From assembly GCA_034096865.1 (NCBI GenBank), contig JAWQFJ010000523.1:1-64000 (forward strand): 64,000 nucleotides of DNA, in the 5' to 3' direction. Shown here piece by piece: positions 19,601 through 30,100 of the stretch. The notes beneath the pieces were generated by a model. It was not told where the DNA came from. It saw only the letters and a program-made list of their open reading frames with translations, and made no database searches. The stretch's first letter is position 1. Each line of letters begins with the position of its first letter. This stretch comes from Theodoxus fluviatilis. Taxonomy: Eukaryota; Mollusca; Gastropoda; Cycloneritida; Neritidae. The position numbers and the translations under genes were made by a program.

Positions 19601-22600
19601 CATGAGTACTGAGGTACGGTGGATACTCACTACAGCACCGTACATTCAATGAGAGAGAAGACCATACATGAGTACTGAGGTACGGTGGATACTCACTACA
19701 GCACAGTACATTCAATGAGAAAGAAGACCATACATGAGTACTGAGGTACAGTGGATACTTACTACAGCACAGTACATTCAATGAGAAAGAAGACCATACA
19801 TGAGTACTGAGGTACGGTGGATACTCACTACAGCACAGTACATTCAATGAGAAAGAAGACCATACATGAGTACTGAGGTACGGTGGATACTCACTACAGC
19901 ACAGTACATCCAGTGACAAAGAAGACCATACATGAGTACTGAGGTACGGTGGATACTCACTACAGCACAGTACATCCAGTGACAAAGAAGACCATACATG
20001 AGTACTGAGGTACAGTGGATACTCACTATTGCCATTATCATGGGTGTTTTGGGCATGCTGACCTAGCTGACTGGAAGGAATCTGCTGGCCTGGGATGCCT
20101 GGAGAACAAGACAGAAGTCCATCTCAGCTTCTACTGAGCATGGTCCATCTCAGCTTCTACTGAGCATCCTTCAACGTCTACTCATTCCACGGCACTCAAC
20201 ACATTTGTCCCAACTTCAACAAAGATGCAGGAAAAGAAAATATGTTGATGTGGTTCAAACAGAAACATGATTTATGAGGGGAAAAAAACAGGTGTAGCAA
20301 CATGATAGGCATCTTTTTCTTAAAACATCAAAATTATGTGAACATTTGTTGTTATATCAATCATAACATTACAAATACACAAGTGCTCTTCATTCATGTA
20401 ATTTGAGGTGATGTGTCTTTGCCATGAAAACAAACTGGAGACGGATTCACAGCACAGAGCCACCCGTGATTCTACAAGCAACAAGAGGGAGTTACGCATT
20501 CTGTCAGGCCAGGGGCAAAGTAGCAGAACCCATGTTAAGTGTTAGTCATGTCTAACCACAGACATGCGCTGCCAGCCAATTAGTATCATTTTCAGTTTGT
20601 TTCCTACTTCACTTTACCACCATGTCCATCCTCCACTGAAACTTGATCTCAACAGCATTGTACAACCAATCAATCCCCACCCTCCCACCCACCCACCCAC
20701 CCACCCACCCACCCACCCGCCTAACAGTTAGTGAAAACTTAATTATATCTCTTTGTTCCACAGAATCATTCACCCATTCACAGCATTAACTCTTAAGATC
20801 ATGTTCTGCCCATTACCGCCCACCCTGCTCAATCCTGTACTGCCCATAGCCGCCCACCCCACTAGCTCTTATCTGACTGATTTTTTAAAATACAAATGGC
20901 ACAATCCTTACAGGACTGGGGAATGAAACATGTGAATGACTTACAGGACCTTAAGAGTTAGGCTGGGCTAAAATAAAAGTATTACTTGCTTTGGTGGAGT
21001 ACTGCAAGGATGCTGACATCATGCAGATGTTACATCTGTGAGATCCATCATCACAAACTGTGCATCACAACAATTTTTTTAAAGAGAGAAAAGGGGGGTG
21101 GGGAGTGGAAGGTGAGGGGTGGAGGGGAGGAAGGGGGGGGGGGGGGGGATGATGCTTTTTCTACAACAAAAAACTATACCAAGTGACTTCTAAACTGCCA
21201 GCCTTCTCTGCATGTTAGTATTTTACCATGCATGGAATTCTTGAAGGGGACCAACAAACTCAATTTATCTGGTTGGTAAAACATCCAAGTCCACCACCCA
21301 CAGCTACAGGACAGGCTGAACATGGTGAATTCCACTAACTCATGCCCGCTGCGTTGCCATGCCGGTGCTTCTAACTTGGGGATCACACACCAGCCCACCA
21401 ACCTCCATGAGAGTGGAGCGTATCCAGGAGCAAATGAGCAGCACCCTCTCTGGGCCCCATGCTACCCCTGAAGGGCCCCATGTCTAAAGCCACTTTGCCC
21501 CTGGCATGGATGACCCCACTGTCCATAGGGGAGGGCAGCTCTATGTATTGCAGCGGAGTGGCTTTAGTGGTCTGGTGTCTCTTGGGCACCACCCCTGATA
21601 CAATGGGTAGAACCCAGTCAGGTCATTTCCAGTGATTGCAACATGTCACTCAACACTGAAATCTGCTTCTCACTGCTACAAATGGCATCTGCATGCATCA
21701 CAGTTGGGACTTTGTTGTGTTCTGTGGCAAGAGTTATAAACATACTTGGGGCTTGAATGAGAAAAAGAGAAATTGGAGCAGTATGATTTTTAGTTTCAAA
21801 AGGATGGAAAAAGAAAATCAAAATGAAGGAACCATACTTTTTTAACATACAACGTCAAAGCCCTGCAAGGGACAGACCGGGAAAATGTGGAATCTTATGT
21901 GATTTTGAATGGAAAATGTGTCTGACATCAAGCAAAAAACTGCAGTATTTACTTGTGACAAACTGACGTACATGCATCAGGTAAAGTCCTTTCAAAAAGC
22001 TTGACCCAGAATAATGTAATCAAGCGTGATAAATGAATCAATATGCTTGCAGAAACAGTAATAATTAAATGAGCAAAACTATGTGCAGTGATGTATACAA
22101 CAAAGAAATAAATGTGTGAACTTTAAGCAGCAGCACCAATAGTCATGCATGAGGAAACCAAAAGACTGGATTCATCATGCACTTTCTTATTGGGGAGATG
22201 TGCTGAATGAAATGCCAAAACAATCCACGAATCCAGTTAGATTCCACTGCTGAATGATGACCTGTACTGTGTGTGGTCAATGTATGTACACACATGGATA
22301 GTCCTTACTAAACAGATACAATGGTTTTTTTGACTAGCGGGCAACATACTTGGCTTCAGTGGTAGGACAAAAAGGTTTATTTTTAATGTTAAAATAGGAC
22401 TAGAAAGGCAGAGGGTGTGGCCATACTTACTGAACTGACAGATGTAGTGGTAGTGGAACTTGAGGAGGCGGCAGGGGTAGTCGTGCCATTTCCAGTTGTC
22501 TGGGCGACGCATGGCCGCACAGTTCTCCAGACTCAGGCCAGGCAGCAGTGAGCCCCCCTCGCCTGAGGCCCAGTTCTGGTAGCTCACCTCCTCCCCTGCA

Positions 22601-23339
22601 ATAGTTTCCATGGTAACCTGAATGTTCTGCAGTCTGTGTCTCACCTTGTCCCAGGGAAAACTTTCTCTGGCAACTAGTGCTCTCTCTTGAATTCTATCAG
22701 ATTAACACACCATTTCCATTGTCCTTTTCAGCACTTGCAGTGTCTCTTGATCACGGACTCATGCTTCACAGCATGAATGAAGTTAGATGTTAATACTAGC
22801 CAAAAGAATTCATCATGGAAAAATTATTGATTTACTGTGATCCGTTACTGGACAACATGCATGAAAACACAAACCTAAGACCACAGCATTCCATCTCATG
22901 ACAAGGACATCAGGCAACTTCAGCTGTATGCAAGATCTGACACCATCTGGTGAAAATTTCAAGTCAGTGGCAATTAAACAAGTCATGGCATTGCTATTCA
23001 GCAAGAAGTACCAAGGCTTCAATGAGAATGGGGTGGGGATGGGCCTAGGAGCTGGAGATGGCTTACCTGTGGTCCAGATCCATCGCCTCTTCAGGTACTC
23101 TGCTCCTAGCCACACACCACTGTTCCTCCAGCCCAGAGCTGAGGAGTCCAAGATGCCCGCAATGTGTGTCATGGTTTCTTGGTCTTTAATCATCAGCATC
23201 TCTCCTCCAAGATTCCAGCAGGCATCACGGGCTTCCGCCCAGAAGACCTCGTCAGACACGAACAGGTAGCATGTGTCCCGGAACCGGTACTTGAAGTGTG
23301 TGTTGTCCTGCACCACAGGTGGGCAGTCCTCAAGGGAAC
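16634..23339 (-). CDS. Transmembrane C-type lectin receptor, left-arm copy, 5' incomplete
   Basis: Mirror of the right-arm gene. Exons on the minus strand, in transcription order: 23339-23067 and 22595-22431 (C-type lectin domain), an optional 21594-21403, 20098-20027 (stalk), 17713-17632 (transmembrane), 17309-16634 (cytoplasmic tail, TGA stop). Phases agree at every junction. No signal-peptide exon was found between 23339 and the axis at 25259, so the gene appears cut by the palindrome. Compared with the right copy it carries a few amino acid changes, for example Ala instead of Thr in the LDSS(A/T)LGWRN segment. Details of domains are given under the right-arm copy. Confidence 0.85.
18300..18620 (-). 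repeat. 66-bp minisatellite, second block (left arm)
   Basis: About five units related to the 18790-20026 array but of a distinct subtype (ACTGATTTATGG instead of ACTCATGTATGG on the minus strand). It is separated from the main block by a dispersed repeat at about 18705-18790, so both blocks probably were one array. A degenerate unit lies further out near 17965-18045. Confidence 0.9.
18790..20026 (-). repeat. 66-bp minisatellite multiplying the receptor's 5' splice donor (left arm)
   Basis: Mirror of 30478-31712: nearly 19 units of 66 bp starting exactly at the donor of the stalk exon (20098-20027). Every unit carries GTGAGTAT or, rarely, GTAAGTAT after TGCTGTA. Copy number and an open frame of the same length (18699-19985) match the right arm. 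Function and reading frame are discussed at the right-arm entry. Confidence 0.95.
20683..20717. repeat. (CCCA)n microsatellite
   Basis: Tandem CCCA units just before the putative MITE at 20786. Mirrored as GGGT repeats at about 29787-29821. Confidence 0.9.
20786..20961. mobile_element. Possible MITE with TTAACTCTTAAG inverted ends (left arm)
   Basis: The left end TTAACTCTTAAGATC and the right end, read inversely as CTAACTCTTAAGGTC, match at most positions and delimit about 176 bp with no coding capacity. TTAA on the left faces TTAG on the right, which may be a mutated target duplication. The interior repeats CTGCCCAT..CCGCCCACCC twice. It could also be an unrelated small inverted repeat. Mirror at about 29548-29723. 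Confidence 0.4.
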
Positions 23340-23534
23340 CTGCACAGGCAAAGCAGTCATGAGGTGACCAAATGTGGCGCACATGTGGAGAGCACATTGT
23401 GTTTCAAAGCATATGAAGAGGTCATTTTTATGGGCTACCCTCGAAGCCAGAATGGGCACAACTGGCTGAAGAGTTGGTGGCAAATACTGAAATAGAAAGA
23501 ATGAACATTTGGATTCCTAACCATGCAAAACCCT

Positions 23535-23640
23535 CTGTGGGTTGGGGGTCAGAATAGACCCACCGCGTCTCCCTATGCAGTTCATAAGAAGCCAATAAAT
23601 AGGGACATCGTGACTTGACTTGCTCTTACTCTAGAGAGTT
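23535..23640 (+). repeat. Dispersed repeat family, intact copy (left arm)
   Basis: It contains GACCCACCGCGTCTCCCTA, then TTCATAAGAAGCCAATAAAT and AGGGACATCGTGACTTG. Related copies are at about 18705-18790 (inverse), 26872-26985 (mirror), 31712-31800 and, split by a LINE, at 53425-53475 plus 55022-55090. The family is not recognised by name; it may be a SINE or a LINE 3' end. This copy serves as the empty-site reference for the LINE insertion at 53476. Confidence 0.7.
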
Positions 23641-24299
23641 TCATAGATTCTGTGTTTAATGACCACGGACAGTTCCCTTTTGTAGTTCTTGCGCGCCATG
23701 CCTAAATTGTTAGATATAAGAGGCAAATTTGATGCTTTCTCTAAATTTAGACATCTGATTGCAATGGTGCAATATTCATTCGGTTGACTCTGTTGTGCCT
23801 GATGAGGTAACACTTGTATGAATAATTTTGAGTAAGTATAAGGCAGCAAATAAGCCTTTTTCTATCATTAGGAAAACACAACCTGAGACAGGCTGAGATC
23901 GACTGCCAATCCCAAGCCTGGCTCCCCTGAGATCCGCAGATTTCTTTGATAAGGAGGGACTGTCTGCAGGTTGGGGGGAGACCCCATCCCATCTGGGGAA
24001 GAGACCACTGCCACCATGGTCTTGGGTTTGGTCTAGGCCATTACCATCCGGCCTGGGACCAGCCAGCAGCTCCTATACCCATGGGTAACAATAAAGTTGT
24101 GGAAAGCAGCAGTGATTTTGTCTCATGCCTGGGCCCTTGTACCATCAAGCCTTGCCTCCACCCCCATCACAATAAAAAAATAGTATTGTATCTTTACATT
24201 TCTTTCTCTTCCAGTCACTCTTGCAAACATGTTGTTTTATTCAAACTATTTTATCCAGTTTAAACATGGTGTTATTGAACAGAAACTGGTATCTCTTTT

Positions 24300-25214
24300 T
24301 TATATATAAAAAGACCAAATCTTAAATTACATTTATTAATTTTATTTGCTTCTTTGCATAAGAAAGTGTGTAGTTACAAGTGACATTTCCAAATTGCAAA
24401 ATGTATGCATGTATTGTACTTTGTAGTGACTTCCAAGGTTTCATGAGGTATTGCAAATTTATTTGTTTGCTCAAACCATATTCATATACTCATCTTAAAA
24501 TCAGGTTAACCTTCATTTCTTTTAAATTTATATCAAATATTGATATAATTGTAACAAAAAAGAACTTTGGTGTGTCCTTTTTGCATTTAGTCATTTGTAC
24601 TACCAGTCATAAATTCATCCTTCTCTGCAAAACACTGCTGAAACTAATACATTGAAGCCAATTAGCCCTTTTAAGTTCTTATGTCCAAAAAAATTATTTG
24701 ATTTTAAATCAAGGGTTTTAATGAATTAAAAGCTCTGAGCAAAGTAGGTTTTTCCATGAGTCAGACTGCATCCTGTCAGAGGTCTGTCAGCAGTCTGCAA
24801 ACACTGAGGGACACTGCCCTGCCACAGCCAGTTTACATTGCGTGCAAAACTCGGGTCAGCCGGTGTCTTGGTGTCCCCGGAAATGACCAGCATCACGGAG
24901 TAAGGCGCCCTCGGTAACTTGAAAGGGCCACCGGAAGTGGGGCCTGGGTATGAAGGTCAAAGCTCACGTGACACTGCAACTCCAAGCATTAGAGAGTACG
25001 AGGTCAACATGCATGGCATTGCCATCAACAAAGGGATAAGTCTGTCCCAAAGTGAGGCTCTCGGCCGTTCATGTACAGAGCCGAGGTGTGAATCCTCCGT
25101 GACCCAAAGCTGTTGACAGGCTATTTGTGAAATGCGCTGCTCACACGAGCCTGAATCACGCCATCAGGAACAAAGTCCTTCCTAGGGCAGTGTGACCTCC
25201 TCTGCACCTGCCTC
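24300..25214. other. Non-coding DNA next to the axis (left side)
   Basis: AT-rich to about 24760, then more GC- and CpG-rich up to the axis. The missing first exon of the lectin receptor would be expected in this interval or its mirror (25293-26220), but no methionine-initiated signal peptide with a usable splice donor was found. One open stretch next to the axis (right-arm coordinates 25289-25336) reads VDYVYEAGAEEVTLP then stop and might be the end of another coding region; this is weak. Confidence 0.5.
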
Positions 25215-25292
25215 GTACACGTAGTCCACCCCCCACCCCCCCTCCCCCCTCCCCCCAAATTTGGGGGGAGGGGGGAGGGGGGGGGGGTGTGG
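25215..25292. other. Palindrome axis: C/G-run hairpin with AAATTT core
   Basis: The axis lies between 25259 and 25260 in an AAATTT hexamer. On the left are three or four runs of six or seven C interrupted by single T or A; on the right the mirror G runs. There is no spacer at all. The right side has an 11-G run where the mirrored left side has 7 C, the kind of length ambiguity expected in homopolymers. The G runs could form a G-quadruplex and the C strand an i-motif. Such a tract could trigger polymerase fold-back or a strand switch, in the cell or in library preparation. Confidence 0.9.
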
Positions 25293-26871
25293 ACTACGTG
25301 TACGAGGCAGGTGCAGAGGAGGTCACACTGCCCTAGGAAGGACTTTGTTCCTGATGGCGTGATTCAGGCTCGTGTGAGCAGCGCATTTCACAAATAGCCT
25401 GTCAACAGCTTTGGGTCACTGAGGATTCACACCTCGGCTCTGTACATGAACGGCCGAGAGCCTCACTTTGGGACAGACTTATCCCTTTGTTGATGGCAAT
25501 GCCATGCATGTTGACCTCGTACTCTCTAATGCTTGGAGTTGCAGTGTCACGTGAGCTTTGACCTTCATACCCAGGCCCCACTTCCGGTGGCCCTTTCAAG
25601 TTACCGAGGGCGCCTTACTCCGTGATGCTGGTCATTTCCGGGGACACCAAGACACCGGCTGACCCGAGTTTTGCACGCAATGTAAACTGGCTGTGGCAGG
25701 GCAGTGTCCCTCAGTGTTTGCAGACTGCTGACAGACCTCTGACAGGATGCAGTCTGACTCATGGAAAAACCTACTTTGCTCAGAGCTTTTAATTCATTAA
25801 AACCCTTGATTTAAAATCAAATAATTTTTTTGGACATAAGAACTTAAAAGGGCTAATTGGCTTCAATGTATTAGTTTCAGCAGTGTTTTGCAGAGAAGGA
25901 TGAATTTATGACTGGTAGTACAAATGACTAAATGCAAAAAGGACACACCAAAGTTCTTTTTTGTTACAATTATATCAATATTTGATATAAATTTAAAAGA
26001 AATGAAGGTTAACCTGATTTTAAGATGAGTATATGAATATGGTTTGAGCAAACAAATAAATTTGCAATACCTCATGAAACCTTGGAAGTCACTACAAAGT
26101 ACAATACATGCATACATTTTGCAATTTGGAAATGTCACTTGTAACTACACACTTTCTTATGCAAAGAAGCAAATAAAATTAATAAATGTAATTTAAGATT
26201 TGGTCTTTTTATATATAAAAAAGAGATACCAGTTTCTGTTCAATAACACCATGTTAAACTGGATAAATAGTTTGAATAAAACATGTTTGCAAGAGTGACT
26301 GGAAGAGAAAGAAATGTAAAAAAAAAACACATTTTTTTATTGTGATGGGGGTGGAGGCAAGGCTTGATGGTACAAGGGCCCAGGCATGAGACAAAATCAC
26401 TGCTGCTTTCCACAACTTTATTGTTACCCATGGGTATAGGAGCTGCTGGCTGGTCCCAGGCCGGATGGTAATGGCCTAGACCAAACCCAAGACCATGGTG
26501 GCAGTGGTCTCTTCCCCAGATGGGATGGGGTCTCCCCCCAACCTGCAGACAGTCCCTCCTTATCAAAGAAATCTGCGGATCTCAGGGGAGCCAGGCTTGG
26601 GATTGGCAGTCGATCTCAGCCTGTCTCAGGTTGTGTTTTCCTAATGATAGAAAAAGGCTTATTTGCTGCCTTATACTTACTCAAAATTATTCATACAAGT
26701 GTTACCTCATCAGGCACAACAGAGTCAACCGAATGAATATTGCACCATTGCAATCAGATGTCTAAATTTAGAGAAAGCATCAAATTTGCCTCTTATATCT
26801 AACAATTTAGGCATGGCGCGCAAGAACTACAAAAGGGAACTGTCCGTGGTCATTAAACACAGAATCTATGA

Positions 26872-26985
26872 AACTCTCTAGAGTAAGAGCAAGTCAAGTT
26901 ACGATGTCCCTATTGGCTTCTTATGAACTGCATAGGGAGACGCGGTGGGTCTATTCTGACCCCCAACCCACAGAGGGTTTTGCAT
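26872..26985 (-). repeat. Dispersed repeat family, mirror copy (right arm)
   Basis: Reverse complement of the copy at 23535-23640. It lies about 190 bp upstream of the first lectin-domain exon of the right-arm receptor gene. Confidence 0.7.
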
Positions 26986-27168
26986 GGTTAGGAATCCAAA
27001 AGTTCATTCTTTCTATTTCAGTATTTGCCACCAACTCTTCAGCCAGCTGTGCCCATTCTGGCTTCGAGGGTAGCCCATAAAAATGACCTCTTCATATGCT
27101 TTGAAACACAATGTGCTCTCCACATGTGCGCCACATTTGGTCACCTCATGACTGCTTTGCCTGTGCAG

Positions 27169-30100
27169 GTTCCCTTGAGGACTGCCCACCTGTGGTGCAG
27201 GACAACACACACTTCAAGTACCGGTTCCGGGACACATGCTACCTGTTCGTGTCTGACGAGGTCTTCTGGGCGGAAGCCCGTGATGCCTGCTGGAATCTTG
27301 GAGGAGAGATGCTGATGATTAAAGATCAAGAAACCATGACACACATTGCGGGCATCTTGGACTCCTCAACTCTGGGCTGGAGGAACAGTGGTGTGTGGCT
27401 AGGAGCAGAGTACCTGAAGAGGCGATGGATCTGGACCACAGGTAAGCCATCTCCAGCTCCTAGGCCCATCCCCACCCCATTCTCCATTGAAGCCTTGGTG
27501 CTTCTTGCTGAATAGCAATGCCATGACTTGTTTAATTGCCACTGACTTGAAATTTTCACCAGATGGTGTCAGATCTTGCATACAGCTGAAGTTGCCTGAT
27601 GTCCTTGTCATGAGATGGAATGCTGTGGTCTTAGGTTTGTGTTTTCATGCATGTTGTCCAGTAACGGATCACAGTAAATCAATAATTTTTCCATGATGAA
27701 TTCTTTTGGCTAGTATTAACATCTAACTTCATTCATGCTGTGAAGCATGAGTCCGTGATCAAGAGACACTGCAAGTGCTGAAAAGGACAATGGAAATGGT
27801 GTGTTAATCTGATAGAATTCAAGAGAGAGCACTAGTTGCCAGAGAAAGTTTTCCCTGGGACAAGGTGAGACACAGACTGCAGAACATTCAGGTTACCATG
27901 GAAACTATTGCAGGGGAGGAGGTGAGCTACCAGAACTGGGCCTCAGGCGAGGGGGGCTCACTGCTGCCTGGCCTGAGTCTGGAGAACTGTGCGGCCATGC
28001 GTCGCCCAGACAACTGGAAATGGCACGACTACCCCTGCCGCCTCCTCAAGTTCCACTACCACTACATCTGTCAGTTCAGTAAGTATGGCCACACCCTCTG
28101 CCTTTCTAGTCCTATTTTAACATTAAAAATAAACCTTTTTGTCCTACCACTGAAGCCAAGTATGTTGCCCGCTAGTCAAAAAAACCATTGTATCTGTTTA
28201 GTAAGGACTATCCATGTGTGTACATACATTGACCACACACAGTACAGGTCATCATTCAGCAGTGGAATCTAACTGGATTCGTGGATTGTTTTGGCATTTC
28301 ATTCAGCACATCTCCCCAATAAGAAAGTGCATGATGAATCCAGTCTTTTGGTTTCCTCATGCATGACTATTGGTGCTGCTGCTTAAAGTTCACACATTTA
28401 TTTCTTTGTTGTATACATCACTGCACATAGTTTTGCTCATTTAATTATTACTGTTTCTGCAAGCATATTGATTCATTTATCACGCTTGATTACATTATTC
28501 TGGGTCAAGCTTTTTGAAAGGACTTTACCTGATGCATGTACGTCAGTTTGTCACAAGTAAATACTGCAGTTTTTTGCTTGATGTCAGACACATTTTCCAT
28601 TCAAAATCACATAAGATTCCACATTTTCCCGGTCTGTCCCTTGCAGGGCTTTGACGTTGTATGTTAAAAAAGTATGGTTCCTTCATTTTGATTTTCTTTT
28701 TCCATCCTTTTGAAACTAAAAATCATACTGCTCCAATTTCTCTTTTTCTCATTCAAGCCCCAAGTATGTTTATAACTCTTGCCACAGAACACAACAAAGT
28801 CCCAACTGTGATGCATGCAGATGCCATTTGTAGCAGTGAGAAGCAGATTTCAGTGTTGAGTGACATGTTGCAATCACTGGAAATGACCTGACTGGGTTCT
28901 ACCCATTGTATCAGGGGTGGTGCCCAAGAGACACCAGACCACTAAAGCCACTCCGCTGCAATACATAGAGCTGCCCTCCCCTATGGACAGTGGGGTCATC
29001 CATGCCAGGGGCAAAGTGGCTTTAGACATGGGGCCCTTCAGGGGTAGCATGGGGCCCAGAGAGGGTGCTGCTCATTTGCTCCTGGATACGCTCCACTCTC
29101 ATGGAGGTTGGTGGGCTGGTGTGTGATCCCCAAGTTAGAAGCACCGGCATGGCAACGCAGCGGGCATGAGTTAGTGGAATTCACCATGTTCAGCCTGCTC
29201 CTGTAGCTGTGGGTGGTGGACTTGGATGTTTTACCAACCAGATAAATTGAGTTTGTTGGTCCCCTTCAAGAATTCCATGCATGGTAAAATACTAACATGC
29301 AGAGAAGGCTGGCAGTTTAGAAGTCACCTGGTAGAGTTTTTTGTTGTAGAAAAAGCATCATCCCCCCCCCCCCCCTTCCTCCCCTCCACCCCTCACCTTC
29401 CACTCCCCACCCCCCTTTTCCCTCTTTTAAAAAAATTGTTGTGATGCACAATTTGTGATGATGGATCTCACAGATGTAACATCTGCATGATGTCAGCATC
29501 CTTGCAGTACTCCACCAAAGCAAGTAATACTTTTATTTTAGCCCAGCCTAACTCTTAAGGTCCTGTAAGTCATTCACATGTTTCATTCCCCAGTCCTGTA
29601 AGGATTGTGCCATTTGTATTTTAAAAAATCAGTCAGATAAGAGCTAGTGGGGTGGGCGGCTATGGGCAGTACAGGATTAAGCAGGGTGGGCGGTAATGGG
29701 CAGAACATGATCTTAAGAGTTAATGTTGTGAATGCGTGAATGATTCTGTGGAACAAAGAATATAATCAAGTTTTCACTAACTGTTAGGTGGGTGGGTGGG
29801 TGGGTGGGTGGGTGGGTGGGAGGGTGGGGATTGATTGGTTGTACAATGCTGTTGAGATCAAGTTTCAGTGGAGGATGGACATGGTGGTAAAGTGAAGTAG
29901 GAAACAAACTGAAAATGATACTAATTGGCTGGCAGCGCATGTCTGTGGTTAGACATGACTAACACTTAACATGGGTTCTGCTACTTTGCCCCTGGCCTGA
30001 CAGAATGCGTAACTCCCTCTTGTTGCTTGTAGAATCACGGGTGGCTCTGTGCTGTGAATCCGTCTCCAGTTTGTTTTCATGGCAAAGACACATCACCTCA

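Noticed and set aside
18790..20026. CRISPR-like direct repeats
   Set aside because: Units are contiguous without unique spacers and lie in an animal gene intron; it is a minisatellite.
25289..27168. Signal-peptide exon for the lectin receptor
   Set aside because: No frame with a methionine, hydrophobic core and a donor in the required phase was found on the right strand of this interval.
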